Part shown: piece by piece, positions 35,813 through 45,064 of the stretch | Position numbering within the stretch: position 1 is the stretch's first letter | How the letters are laid out: every line of letters begins with the position of its first letter | Position numbers and translations under genes: made by a program | The notes under the pieces: model-generated | The model's database searches: none | Seen by the model: the letters and a program-made list of their open reading frames with translations, nothing else | Told to the model about the DNA's origin: nothing | Assembly: GCF_009764355.1 (NCBI RefSeq) | Contig: NZ_LNUA01000031.1 | Location: 434,001 to 498,000 of the forward strand | Reading direction: 5' to 3' | Length of the DNA: 64,000 bases | Source of the DNA: Companilactobacillus bobalius | GTDB taxonomy: Bacteria; Bacillota; Bacilli; Lactobacillales; Lactobacillaceae

Positions 35813-36935
35813 ATGGAATTTGGTGAAATTAAAAATAAAATTTCAGAGATGGAAAACAAAATAAGTCAATTCAGGGGGTCTCTTTGACTTAGATGCCCTA
35901 GAAGAAAGCATTGCTGAGAATGAAGGTCGGATGGCTGAGACTGGTTTTTGGGATGATCACGATAAAGCTCAAAAGGTGATTGATGATACAAAAGCCATGA
36001 AGGATAAATATGATAACTTCAAAGAATTAAGCCAAGGGTTAGATGACATTAAAGTTTCAGCAGAGTTATATCAAGAAGATCCAGAAGATGAATTGATGGA
36101 ACAGATGGTAGACGATTCGTCTGATTTGTCCCAAAAATTACGTTCGTATGAGTTAATGATGTTGTTATCAGAACCATATGATTCTCACAATGCTATTATG
36201 GAAATCCATCCTGGTGCCGGTGGTACTGAATCTCAAGACTGGGGTTCTATGTTGTTGAGAATGTATCAAAGATGGGCTGATCAACATAATTTTTCCATTG
36301 AGATTGAAGATTACCAGCCTGGTGATGAAGCTGGAATCAAGAGTGTTTCGATGATGATTCGTGGAAAAAATGCATATGGTTTGTTACGTTCCGAAAGAGG
36401 AGTCCATCGATTAGTTAGAATCTCACCATTCGATTCGGCTGGTCGACGCCATACTTCTTTTGCTTCGGTTGATGTGATGCCTGAATTAGATGACAGTATT
36501 CATGTTGAAATTAATGATGATGATTTGAGAGTCGATGTTTTTAGATCCTCTGGTGCCGGTGGTCAACATATTAACAAGACTTCTTCAGCAGTACGAATTA
36601 CTCATCTACCTACAGGAATCGTTGTTAGTTCACAAGCTCAACGTTCACAATTACAAAATAGACAAACAGCAATGAATATGTTGAAGGCTAAGCTTTTCCA
36701 AAGAGAGGAAGAAGAACGTGCCAAGAAACATGCCGAAATTCAAGGTGAACAAAAGGATATCGGCTGGGGCTCACAAATTCGTTCATATGTATTCCATCCA
36801 TATACTATGGTTAAGGATCATCGTTCCAACTATGAATCAGGAAATGGACAAGCGGTAATGGATGGGGATCTGGATCCGTTTATATATGCTTATCTTCAGT
36901 GGAAACTACAAGGGGCCAAGATAAATGAAAAGTAA
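35813..36935 (+). CDS. prfB: peptide chain release factor 2, expressed by programmed +1 frameshift
   Basis: RF2 ends translation at UGA and UAA. Translation starts at ATG 35813 (AAGGGTGA upstream) and reads 24 codons to an in-frame TGA at 35885-35887. The classic shift site is present: an internal AGGGGG Shine-Dalgarno-like run (35873-35878), then TCT CTT TGA C. A +1 slip at CTT continues at 35886 (GAC) to the TAA at 36933, giving about 373 residues. The full protein has the SPF stop-codon-recognition tripeptide in VRISPFDSAGRRHTSF and the GGQ catalytic motif in SSGAGGQHINK. A naive reading would begin at 35931 and miss the N terminus. It overlaps phoP by 11 bases. Confidence 0.96.
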
Positions 36936-37590
36936 AATCTTAGTTGTTGACGATGAACCTGCAATTTTAGAGTTAATTGAATACAATTTGGAAAGTAATG
37001 ACTATCAGGTTTCAACGGCAACTGATGGTGCAATGGCATTTGAAAAAATAAGTAATGGGGATTTCGATTTGATGTTGCTTGATCAAATGTTGCCTAAAAT
37101 GAACGGTATGGAAGTTCTGAAAAAGATGCGTGAATCTGGTAATCTTACTCCCGTTATTTTTTTAACTGCAGTGGATTCAGAAGATACTAAAATTAAAGGC
37201 TTGATTAGTGGTGCTGATGATTACGTAACAAAACCATTTAGTATTAAGGAACTCTTAGCGAGAATTGAAGTTGTTTTGAGAAGAACATCTCATGAACAGA
37301 AAAAAAACAGTTTTCAACTTAATACCGATGTTAAAAGTTTGATTATTGATGGCCAAGAAATTAGTTTGACAAAAAAAGAATATGAATTACTGGAGTTTTT
37401 GATTAGAAACAAAGGGATTGTCGTCTCACGTGAACAAATTTTTGATAATGTTTGGGGAATTAATTCCAATTCACAAATGAGGATGGTTGATATCCAAATT
37501 AGCCACCTCCGTGATAAAATTGAAAAGGACACCAAAGATCCACAAATAATAAAAACCGTGCATGGATTCGGTTATATTTTAGAGGTATAA
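36925..37590 (+). CDS. phoP: response regulator, OmpR/PhoB family (PhoP)
   Basis: This 221-residue regulator has a receiver domain (VVDDEPAI acidic pocket, phosphoacceptor Asp in DLMLLDQMLP, conserved Lys in VTKPF) and a C-terminal winged helix (SLTKKEYELLEFLIRNKG ... VDIQISHLRDKIE). Being followed by a PhoR-type kinase and the pst genes, it is most likely PhoP, controlling phosphate starvation. The start codon lies inside the last codons of prfB, with AGGGGCC as ribosome binding site, so its translation is probably coupled to RF2 synthesis. The kinase starts 3 bases after it ends. Confidence 0.92.
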   Translation: MKSKILVVDDEPAILELIEYNLESNDYQVSTATDGAMAFEKISNGDFDLMLLDQMLPKMNGMEVLKKMRESGNLTPVIFLTAVDSEDTKIKGLISGADDYVTKPFSIKELLARIEVVLRRTSHEQKKNSFQLNTDVKSLIIDGQEISLTKKEYELLEFLIRNKGIVVSREQIFDNVWGINSNSQMRMVDIQISHLRDKIEKDTKDPQIIKTVHGFGYILEV

Positions 37591-37592
37591 CG

Positions 37593-39242
37593 ATGAAAAG
37601 AAGAATAGGACCTATAATTGCTATTTTGATTTCAGTAGTTATCTTTGTTGTGTTGGTGATTTTTTCCGATACTATTTTGGGCGATTCACAAAAGGATATG
37701 TTTACTGAAGAGACCGTTTCGTATCAAGAATTAAAGAAAAATCATGATCCATCAGAAGCAGCAAGGATTGCTGGTTTGGATTATGTTGATTCCAGTAAAG
37801 AGAATACTTATTTACAGAAAAAGGCTTATGACATGTTCCATCGTGGTCGGATAGCTCCAGGTAAAAATTATGTTACCGATGTTAACTTTGGCGAAAGAAT
37901 TATGTATTATTTACCAGGATCTAGTCGGTACGTAGTTGCTAAAAGATATAATCGTCTTTGGAGTCAGGCCCCATTAACATTTATATTAGTTGCTTTGATG
38001 TATTTTGTTATCACTGATTCTGTTATTTTGTTCTACTATCGTAAGCGTCAAATTCTCAGCAATGATATTAAGAGTGTGACTGAAAATTTGAGACGTGTAC
38101 GTAAAAATAAGGAAATGGCTTCGCTTATTTTGTCACCGGATGATGAATTATATGGCTTAGTTGAACAAACTAACAAAATTAGTATGGATATTAATGACTT
38201 ACGAGATGATGTTCGTTTACGTGAGAGACGATTCAGAGGTTTAGTTGGACATTTACCAATTGGTGTAATGTTACTGAATTCTCAAGGGGATGTTTTGATG
38301 CATAATCAAGCAATGGCTGGTCTTTTAGACGTGAACATCTCTAATGATATTCATCCATTCATTGAAGATATTAAGACTTATAGCTTGAGTAGGATGATTG
38401 AGCATACTTTGCGCAAAAATAAGAATCATCATCGTGAAATTCAATTAGTTGGTAACTCACAAAAGTTTGTCGATGCGAATGTTATTCGTTTGGTACATAC
38501 GCGTGAAGATTTTGACCAGCAAGTCTTAGTTATTTTGTATGATTTAACAGAAAGTCGTCAAATTGAAAGAATGCAAGTAGACTTCGTTAATAATGTCAGT
38601 CATGAGTTGAAGACACCTGTAACTTCAATTGAAGGGTTCTCAGAGACCTTGTTGAACGGTGCTAAAGATGATCCTGAAAAACTGGATCATTTCTTAAAGA
38701 TAATTCATAGTGAAAGTATACGTTTGACAGAATTGATTCAGGATATCTTGTCACTTTCGCGGGTTAAAAAGGGAAATTATAAGGCCGAAATGGTCAACTT
38801 ACGCGAAGATCTTGATAGTATTTTGGAACGTCAAGATCCAGCAATTAAGAAGCATAATTTAACAATCAAGAAGCAATTCTTTGGTAATGAAGATGTGACT
38901 ATCAACAAGGAGAAACTTAACTTAGTTATTCGAAACTTGATAAAAAATGCTATTTCATATAATAAAGAGAATGGTGAAATTGACATAGAAGTACATCACG
39001 ATGAGATTGAAAATCGTCTCAAATTTATTATTAAAGATACTGGTATTGGAATTTCTGAGGCGGATCAGGGGCGAATCTTTGAAAGATTCTATCGTGTCGA
39101 TCGTTCTAGAAGCTTGGAAACAGGTGGTACTGGTCTAGGTTTGGCAATTGTTAAAGAAACTCTTGATACTCTAGATGGAGATATTCGTATGGAATCTCAC
39201 AAGGGATTGGGAACAACCTTTACGGTAAATATTCCTTTATAA
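37593..39242 (+). CDS. phoR: sensor histidine kinase PhoR
   Basis: The 549-residue kinase has two membrane helices (about residues 5-25 and 125-150) around an extracytoplasmic domain. A HAMP-like region and a PAS domain (about 205-310) follow, then HisKA with the phosphoacceptor His in NNVSHELKTP and the HATPase domain with N, G1 (DTGIGIS), F (FERFYR) and G2 (GGTGLGLAI) boxes. This is the PhoR/WalK-type domain order, and position next to pst indicates PhoR. It ends before a strong terminator, so phoPR and pst are separate transcripts, though they may be partly linked by read-through. Confidence 0.93.
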   Translation: MKRRIGPIIAILISVVIFVVLVIFSDTILGDSQKDMFTEETVSYQELKKNHDPSEAARIAGLDYVDSSKENTYLQKKAYDMFHRGRIAPGKNYVTDVNFGERIMYYLPGSSRYVVAKRYNRLWSQAPLTFILVALMYFVITDSVILFYYRKRQILSNDIKSVTENLRRVRKNKEMASLILSPDDELYGLVEQTNKISMDINDLRDDVRLRERRFRGLVGHLPIGVMLLNSQGDVLMHNQAMAGLLDVNISNDIHPFIEDIKTYSLSRMIEHTLRKNKNHHREIQLVGNSQKFVDANVIRLVHTREDFDQQVLVILYDLTESRQIERMQVDFVNNVSHELKTPVTSIEGFSETLLNGAKDDPEKLDHFLKIIHSESIRLTELIQDILSLSRVKKGNYKAEMVNLREDLDSILERQDPAIKKHNLTIKKQFFGNEDVTINKEKLNLVIRNLIKNAISYNKENGEIDIEVHHDEIENRLKFIIKDTGIGISEADQGRIFERFYRVDRSRSLETGGTGLGLAIVKETLDTLDGDIRMESHKGLGTTFTVNIPL

Positions 39243-39254
39243 AATAGAAAAAAT

Positions 39255-39294
39255 TGTCATGATAAAATAATTTATTTTATCATGACTTTTTTTT
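39255..39294 (+). terminator. terminator after phoR
   Basis: Perfect 13-pair stem GTCATGATAAAAT / ATTTTATCATGAC, 5-base loop, eight T. Confidence 0.93.
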
Positions 39295-39322
39295 ATACAA
39301 AAAATATACAATGTTGTACTAT
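39294..39322 (+). promoter_or_regulatory. pstS promoter with PhoP-box-like direct repeats
   Basis: TATACAA occurs at 39294-39300 and again at 39305-39311, exactly 11 bases apart, followed by a -10-like TACTAT at 39317-39322. PhoP of B. subtilis binds TTAACA-type repeats spaced about 11 bases apart in place of a good -35, and the arrangement here has that form. The exact box of this organism's PhoP is not known. Confidence 0.55.
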
Positions 39323-39346
39323 CCTAGTTGGATAGAGGTGAGAACA

Positions 39347-40222
39347 TTGAAAAAAAGACTTGTCGCATTATTTGCAATTATGTTTTCCAGCATACTCGTT
39401 TTGAGTGGTTGCAAAGGCAGCGGAAGCCAAGAAACTATTACGGCGGTTGGATCTTCAGCTGCCCAACCATTAGTTGAACTTGCCGGGGAAGAGTTTACAA
39501 AGAGTAACCCTAATCAGTACGTAAATGTACAAGGTGGTGGAACTGGTACAGGACTGAGCCAGATTCAGCAAGGTGCGGTCAATATCGGTAATTCTGATTT
39601 ATATGCAGAACAGAAAAAAGATATTGATGCTAGTAAACTTGTTGATCATCGAATAGCTGCAGTAGGTATGGTTCCAGTAGTTAACAAAGATGTAAAAGTT
39701 AAATCCCTGACAATTAAGCAATTAAGACAAATTTTTTCTGGTCAGGTAAAGAATTGGAAGCAAGTTGGCGGACAAGATTTACCAATCACAATCATTAATC
39801 GTGCCGATGGAAGTGGTACACGTGCATCATTTGAGAGTGATGTTATGAATGGAACACCATTTGTTCGTTCGCAAGAACAAGATTCCAGTGGAATGGTCAG
39901 ACAAATTGTCTACAATACGGATGGTGCAATTAGTTATTTGGCTATGCCATACTTAAATGACACCGTAAAAACAATTGCGGTTAATAACGTAGAACCAACT
40001 ATTGAAAATATTGAGAATAATACATGGAAGATTTGGTCTTATGAGCACTTGTATACCAATGGTAAACCTACCGGTATGACTAAAGACTTTTTGGATTTTA
40101 TTATGACCAAACATGTTCAACAGAACGTAGTTAAGAAAATGAATTATGTTCCCATGAACGAAATGAAGTATGAAAAGGATTATAAGGGCAATGTTACGCC
40201 CGTTTCAAAGGGGGTAAAATAA
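39347..40222 (+). CDS. pstS: phosphate ABC transporter substrate-binding lipoprotein PstS
   Basis: PstS binds phosphate outside the cell and hands it to PstCA. The 291-residue precursor has a lipoprotein signal peptide with lipobox L-S-G-C22. Phosphate-contacting motifs TAVGSSAAQP, the GGGTGTGLSQ loop and NRADGSGTR are present. An in-frame ATG at 39311 would place a ribosome binding site (GAGGTGAG) inside the gene and disrupt the signal peptide; the TTG at 39347 is the right start. It is first of a tight operon of six genes, with PhoP-box-like repeats upstream. Confidence 0.95.
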   Translation: MKKRLVALFAIMFSSILVLSGCKGSGSQETITAVGSSAAQPLVELAGEEFTKSNPNQYVNVQGGGTGTGLSQIQQGAVNIGNSDLYAEQKKDIDASKLVDHRIAAVGMVPVVNKDVKVKSLTIKQLRQIFSGQVKNWKQVGGQDLPITIINRADGSGTRASFESDVMNGTPFVRSQEQDSSGMVRQIVYNTDGAISYLAMPYLNDTVKTIAVNNVEPTIENIENNTWKIWSYEHLYTNGKPTGMTKDFLDFIMTKHVQQNVVKKMNYVPMNEMKYEKDYKGNVTPVSKGVK

Positions 40223-41143
40223 TTGAAAGATCCAATTAGAGAAAGTTTAACTAGAAAATCGGTATCTGCCAAAAGGGAAACTCGGGGTAAGATTATTTCT
40301 TTCAGTTTTACTGCCATCATTGTTTTATTAGTTGTCACGATTATCGGATTTATTGCTTCAAGAGGTGTCATTATTTTTATTAAAGATGGTGTCAATCCGA
40401 TTGATTTCTTGACTCATTCTGTTTGGGCTCCAAATAAATTAGACAGTGCTGGACATCCAATCGTTGGTGCTGCACCGATGATTATTGGTTCATTTTCAGT
40501 TACTTTGATTGCAGCTTTGATAGGGACACCTTTTGCTATTGCTGCAGCAATTTTTATGACTGAGATTTCACCAAGTTGGGGCCGCAAAGTTTTACAACCT
40601 GTAATTGAATTACTTGTTGGTATTCCTTCAGTTGTTTATGGATTCATCGGTTTAACAATTGTGGTACCTGCTGTAAGAACAATTGCTGGTGGTAGTGGTT
40701 TTGGTATTTTAGCGGGATCATTTGTTTTATTTGTTATGATATTACCAACTATCACGTCAATGTCAGTTGATGCTTTAAAGGCGGTTCCACGCTATTATCG
40801 TGAAGCATCGCTTGCTTTAGGTGCTACTAGATGGCAAACCATCCATAAAGTGGTTTTAAGAGCGGCAACACCAGGACTTTTGACAGCTGTTGTTTTCGGA
40901 ATGGCTCGTGCTTTCGGTGAAGCATTGGCTGTTCAAATGGTTATTGGTAATGCAATGTTATTACCACAGAATTTGGTTTCGCCATCATCAACTTTAACTA
41001 GTGTTCTAACCATGAATATGGGAAATACTATTATGGGATCAACATCCAATAATGCTCTATGGTCATTGGCCTTGTTGCTTCTCTTGATGTCCTTACTCTT
41101 TAATTTTGTTATTAGAACAATCGCCAAGCGAGGTGAATTCTAA
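40223..41143 (+). CDS. pstC: phosphate ABC transporter permease PstC
   Basis: This is a 306-residue inner-membrane permease with six hydrophobic helices and the EAA loop for ATPase contact (YREASLALGATRWQTIHKVVL). It carries the PstC-typical N-terminal external segment. The start is TTG at 40223, directly after the pstS stop, with AAGGGGGT in front. It pairs with PstA to make the channel for phosphate. The stop overlaps the pstA start (TAATG). Confidence 0.94.
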   Translation: MKDPIRESLTRKSVSAKRETRGKIISFSFTAIIVLLVVTIIGFIASRGVIIFIKDGVNPIDFLTHSVWAPNKLDSAGHPIVGAAPMIIGSFSVTLIAALIGTPFAIAAAIFMTEISPSWGRKVLQPVIELLVGIPSVVYGFIGLTIVVPAVRTIAGGSGFGILAGSFVLFVMILPTITSMSVDALKAVPRYYREASLALGATRWQTIHKVVLRAATPGLLTAVVFGMARAFGEALAVQMVIGNAMLLPQNLVSPSSTLTSVLTMNMGNTIMGSTSNNALWSLALLLLLMSLLFNFVIRTIAKRGEF

Positions 41144-42030
41144 TGTTTAACGAAAAAACTAAAGATAAGATTGCTACTGGCGTAATTTATTTTATGTCCG
41201 GTATTATTGTTTTGATTCTGATAGGTTTATTAGTTTATATTTTGGGCAGTGGATTACGTTATGTTAATTGGCATTTCTTAACTTCTGGCTCTAAAGCATT
41301 TCAAGCCGGTAGTGGTGTAGGAGTTCAACTATTTAATTCCTTCTTCTTACTGATTTTATCAATGTTAATTTCTATTCCCATTTCTATTTCGGCTGGTATT
41401 TATTTATCAGAATATGCGGGAAAAAATAAATTTGTTGAATTAATCAGAGTTTCAATTGAAGTTTTAAGTTCTCTGCCATCGATTGTTGTTGGCTTGTTTG
41501 GATTCTTGATTTTTGTTATCAGTTTCAAATTTGGATTTTCAATTTTGTCTGGTGCTTTGACATTAACAGTTTTTAATCTACCAATTTTGACTAGAAATGT
41601 TGAAGATTCATTAAAATCAGTTTCACAGTCACAACGTGAAGCAGGATTAGCTTTAGGTTTATCAAAGTGGGAGACTGTTATCCATGTTATTATTCCTGAT
41701 GGACTACCTGGTATTATTACCGGAATGATTATTGGTGCTGGTAGAGTTTTTGGTGAAGCTGCTGCCTTGATTTATACTGCTGGACAGAGTGCGCCACCAC
41801 TAGATTTTACTAATTTCAATATTTTCAGTATAACTAGTCCTCTAAACTTAATGAGACCAGCTGAAACTTTAGCTGTTCATATTTGGAAGGTCAACTCTGA
41901 AGGTTTGATTCCAGATGCTGTTCAAGTTTCTGCAGGTGCTTCGGCTGTTTTGATTATTGCCGTATTAATTTTTAATCTTCTATCTAGATATATTGGCAAT
42001 TTAGTTTACAAAAAGATGACGGGTAAATAA
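41143..42030 (+). CDS. pstA: phosphate ABC transporter permease PstA
   Basis: The 295-residue protein is the second permease, with six helices and the EAA motif (QREAGLALGLSKWETVIHVIIPD). Its ATG overlaps the pstC stop by one base, and pstB1 starts 3 bases after it ends. PstA is expected to form the heterodimeric pore with PstC. Confidence 0.94.
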   Translation: MFNEKTKDKIATGVIYFMSGIIVLILIGLLVYILGSGLRYVNWHFLTSGSKAFQAGSGVGVQLFNSFFLLILSMLISIPISISAGIYLSEYAGKNKFVELIRVSIEVLSSLPSIVVGLFGFLIFVISFKFGFSILSGALTLTVFNLPILTRNVEDSLKSVSQSQREAGLALGLSKWETVIHVIIPDGLPGIITGMIIGAGRVFGEAAALIYTAGQSAPPLDFTNFNIFSITSPLNLMRPAETLAVHIWKVNSEGLIPDAVQVSAGASAVLIIAVLIFNLLSRYIGNLVYKKMTGK

Positions 42031-42033
42031 GAT

Positions 42034-42840
42034 ATGATTGAACAAAATGATCAACAATACATCCTTCATTTGGATGAGGATAAACATGAAATCGCCATGA
42101 AGACTGAAGATCTACAAGTGTTTTATGGTGAAAAAGAGGCGATGCATAAAGCTTCTTTGCAATTTGAAAGATATAAGATAACGTCTTTAATTGGAGCCTC
42201 TGGTTCTGGTAAGTCAACCTTCTTGAGATCATTGAATCGAATGAATGATAACGTTGAAGGTGCAAGCGTTAAAGGCAAGATTATGTATCGTGGATTGGAT
42301 ATCAATAAGAATAATGTTGATATTTATGAAGTAAGAAAACATATTGGAATGGTGTTTCAACGTCCTAATCCTTTTTCTAAATCGATTTATGATAATATCA
42401 CCTTTGCATTAAAACGTCATGGATTACATGACAAGAAAAAATTGGATGAAATAGTTGAGACAACGTTGAAGCAAGCTTCATTGTGGGATCAGGTAAAAGA
42501 TGATCTTAACAAGAGTGCTTTGGCCCTTTCAGGTGGTCAACAGCAGCGTCTCTGTATTGCTAGAGCAATTGCAATGAAACCTGATATTCTTTTAATGGAC
42601 GAACCGGCTAGTGCTCTAGATCCAATTTCAACTTCAAATGTTGAAGAGACTATGATGAATTTAAAAGATAATTATACGATTATCATCGTTACACATAATA
42701 TGCAACAAGCCGCTAGAATAAGCGATTATACGGCATTTTTCCATTTAGGTCATGCTGTGGAATTTAATGAGACGAGAAAGATATTTACTCGTCCAAAGAT
42801 CAAAATAACAGAAGATTATGTTTCGGGACACTTTGGATAG
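42034..42840 (+). CDS. pstB: phosphate ABC transporter ATPase PstB (copy 1)
   Basis: This 268-residue ABC ATPase has Walker [10 protein letters not shown]-loop MVFQRPNPF, signature [14 protein letters not shown] and Walker [14 protein letters not shown]. It has an N-terminal extension of about 20 residues not present in copy 2. Two tandem pstB genes are a known feature of lactobacilli and streptococci. It couples ATP hydrolysis to phosphate import by PstCA. Confidence 0.94.
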   Translation: MIEQNDQQYILHLDEDKHEIAMKTEDLQVFYGEKEAMHKASLQFERYKITSLIGASGSGKSTFLRSLNRMNDNVEGASVKGKIMYRGLDINKNNVDIYEVRKHIGMVFQRPNPFSKSIYDNITFALKRHGLHDKKKLDEIVETTLKQASLWDQVKDDLNKSALALSGGQQQRLCIARAIAMKPDILLMDEPASALDPISTSNVEETMMNLKDNYTIIIVTHNMQQAARISDYTAFFHLGHAVEFNETRKIFTRPKIKITEDYVSGHFG

Positions 42841-42851
42841 GAGCGTTAGAT

Positions 42852-43610
42852 TTGGCAGAGAAAATTTTGACATCTTCCGATGTACATTTATTTTATGGAA
42901 AAAAAGAAGCATTAAAAGGTATTAATTTAGATTTTAATAAGAATGAGATCACAGCTTTAATTGGTCCTTCTGGTTGTGGTAAATCAACGTATTTAAGATG
43001 TTTGAATCGAATGAATGATTTGATTCCCGATGTAACGATCACAGGAACCATCTCATTGGATGGTAAGAATATCTATTCTCCTAATGTCGATACTGTGGCT
43101 TTGAGAAAACAAGTTGGAATGGTGTTTCAACAACCTAATCCATTTCCGTTCTCAATTTATGATAATGTAGTGTATGGACTGAGATTAGCTGGCGTTAAAG
43201 ATAAGTCGATTTTGGATGAAGCTGTTGAAACTAGTTTGAAGAATGCTGCTGTTTGGGACGATGTGAAGGATAAATTGCATCAGAGTGCATTGTCACTTTC
43301 AGGTGGTCAACAACAGAGAGTATGTATTGCTAGAGTTTTAGCGGTGAAACCTGATATTATTTTATTAGACGAACCAACTTCAGCTTTGGACCCTATTTCA
43401 TCGGCTAAGGTTGAAGATACAATGTTGGCACTACGTGAGGACTATACGATCATTACTGTTACACACAATATGCAACAGGCTTCGAGAATATCCGATCAAA
43501 CCGCCTTCTTCCTAAATGGAGAATTAATTGAAGCAGATAAAACAAAGAATATTTTCTTAAATCCAAAAGAGAAACAGACTGAAGATTATATTTCAGGAAA
43601 ATTCGGTTAG
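42852..43610 (+). CDS. pstB: phosphate ABC transporter ATPase PstB (copy 2)
   Basis: The 252-residue second ATPase has Walker [32 protein letters not shown] and Walker [14 protein letters not shown]. The start is TTG at 42852 with AGGAGCG overlapping the end of copy 1. Both copies keep all catalytic motifs, so they may form a heterodimer or serve different conditions; I cannot tell which from sequence. Confidence 0.94.
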   Translation: MAEKILTSSDVHLFYGKKEALKGINLDFNKNEITALIGPSGCGKSTYLRCLNRMNDLIPDVTITGTISLDGKNIYSPNVDTVALRKQVGMVFQQPNPFPFSIYDNVVYGLRLAGVKDKSILDEAVETSLKNAAVWDDVKDKLHQSALSLSGGQQQRVCIARVLAVKPDIILLDEPTSALDPISSAKVEDTMLALREDYTIITVTHNMQQASRISDQTAFFLNGELIEADKTKNIFLNPKEKQTEDYISGKFG

Positions 43611-43621
43611 GAGAAAAAACG

Positions 43622-44302
43622 ATGCGCACTACTTTCGAAGAACAATTAAATAACTTACATTTACGATTCTCAGAAATGGGTATGATGGCTAGTGAGGCCA
43701 TTATGAAATCCGTTAAAGCATACATTGATCATGATAAATCTTTAGCCAAAGAAGTTATTCGTAATGATCATGTGATCAATAAACGAGAGATGGACTTGGA
43801 AAAGGAATCCTTTGAAATGATTGCTTTACAACAACCAGTTACATCTGATTTGAGAATGATTGTAACGGTTTTAAAGGCTAGTTCTGATTTAGAAAGAATG
43901 GGCGATCATGCGGTAAGTATTGCTCAGGAAACAATTAGAGTTAAGGGCGAAACAAGAATTCCTGAAATTGAAAAACTAATTGCGGAAATGGGTGAGATGA
44001 GTACAAGTATCGTTGAAGATTCACTAGAAGCTTACTTGAAAAAGGATAGCAAGATGGCTGAAGAAGTAGCTCATCGTGATGTGGAAATCGATGCTAAAAG
44101 TACTTTGATCAATGAATTATGTATCAAAGATATGCAAAAAACTGTAGAAAATGTTTTAAGTGGTTCGTCTTATATGCTTGTAGCCAGTTACTTGGAACGT
44201 GTCGGTGATTATGCAACCAATATTTGTGAATGGGTTGTTTACTTAAACACTGGACATGTGGTAGAACTGAATCGGAAGCATATTCCTGATGTTGATGAGT
44301 AA
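43622..44302 (+). CDS. phoU: phosphate signalling regulator PhoU
   Basis: PhoU is a metal-binding, all-helical protein that represses PhoR when phosphate import is adequate. The 226-residue protein has two homologous three-helix bundles with the repeated metal motif E/D-x3-D-H around RNDHVINKREMDLE and SDLERMGDHAVSIAQE, and a second copy near LERVGDYATNICEWVV. It is the last gene of the pst operon, 11 bases after pstB2. Confidence 0.95.
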   Translation: MRTTFEEQLNNLHLRFSEMGMMASEAIMKSVKAYIDHDKSLAKEVIRNDHVINKREMDLEKESFEMIALQQPVTSDLRMIVTVLKASSDLERMGDHAVSIAQETIRVKGETRIPEIEKLIAEMGEMSTSIVEDSLEAYLKKDSKMAEEVAHRDVEIDAKSTLINELCIKDMQKTVENVLSGSSYMLVASYLERVGDYATNICEWVVYLNTGHVVELNRKHIPDVDE

Positions 44303-44359
44303 AATTGATATTTTCATGGATATGTAGTATATTTTTTGGACAAGTTGAGGTGAATTTAT

Positions 44360-44611
44360 ATGAAAGAAAGAATCACAAGATCTAGTACAGATCGAATGTT
44401 AGCAGGTGTATGCGGTGGTTTAGGTGCTTACTTTGGCATTGATTCGACTTGGATACGTTTAGTTTTTATCTTTCTGTTGCCTCTTACTTATTTTCTGCCA
44501 GCCTTGGTTTATGTAATTCTGGCCTTTTCTTTGCCAGAAAAACGAAATATCCAGGAGACGGACTTTAATAAGAGAAAGCGTGGCACTAAAGCTGCCAAAA
44601 AATATTACTGA
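44360..44611 (+). CDS. PspC domain membrane protein
   Basis: This is an 83-residue protein with the PspC domain (RMLAGVCGGLGAYFGIDSTWIRL) followed by a hydrophobic helix and a short basic tail. PspC proteins sense or buffer membrane stress. The start is ATG after GAGGTGA. It sits with the YvlD-like gene 23 bases downstream, a pair also found next to the pst and hprK genes of other lactobacilli. The link to phosphate control is positional only. Confidence 0.9.
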   Translation: MKERITRSSTDRMLAGVCGGLGAYFGIDSTWIRLVFIFLLPLTYFLPALVYVILAFSLPEKRNIQETDFNKRKRGTKAAKKYY

Positions 44612-44634
44612 TTCAAAAAGAATGAGGGTATGAA

Positions 44635-45000
44635 ATGAAGTTACTTATAAAAGTGGCAATACAGACTCTATTGTTTCTAGCAATTGCTAGATTATTGCCC
44701 AGTATGTTTCGAGTGGATACTTTAGCCACAGCAATTATCGCTAGCTTGGTACTAGCTATTTTGAACTGGACAATCAAACCACTTCTACATATTATTTCTT
44801 TACCAATTACGTTTATTACATTTGGACTTTTTTCATTTGTAATAAATGCGATTACTTTAGAATTGACTTCGGCACTAGTTGGATCGAATAGTTTTTATTT
44901 CAGTGGATTTGGTTCAGCATTAGTCGTTGCAGTTATTCTGGCGATTTGTAATTCGATCATTAATAGTTATACAATGAATAATTTTCAAAGACGCGTCTAG
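44635..45000 (+). CDS. YvlD-like phage holin family (PF04020) membrane protein
   Basis: The 121-residue protein has four hydrophobic helices that fill nearly the whole length, with the conserved NWTIKPLLHIISLPITFITFGLFSFVINAI block. Despite the family name it is a chromosomal envelope-stress gene in Firmicutes (YvlD of B. subtilis), not a phage lysis gene; there are no phage genes nearby. The stop codon is inside the loop of its terminator. Confidence 0.88.
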   Translation: MKLLIKVAIQTLLFLAIARLLPSMFRVDTLATAIIASLVLAILNWTIKPLLHIISLPITFITFGLFSFVINAITLELTSALVGSNSFYFSGFGSALVVAVILAICNSIINSYTMNNFQRRV

Positions 45001-45013
45001 AACGCGTTTTTTT
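44991..45013 (+). terminator. terminator after the YvlD-like gene, overlapping its stop codon
   Basis: ACGCGT ... ACGCGT short hairpin with the TAG stop in the loop, then seven T. Confidence 0.75.
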
Positions 45014-45064
45014 GTTTCTAAAATGATAAAATTATTATAAATAAAGAATCTGTGGGGGTTAGCA

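Noticed and set aside
35931..36935. Release factor 2 starting at 35931 as a 334-residue protein
   Set aside because: The N-terminal helical domain is encoded upstream, and the shift site AGGGGG-TCT-CTT-TGA-C joins it to an ATG at 35813.
44635..45000. Phage remnant suggested by the phage holin family name
   Set aside because: The protein is the chromosomal YvlD type next to pspC, and no endolysin, structural or integrase genes are nearby.
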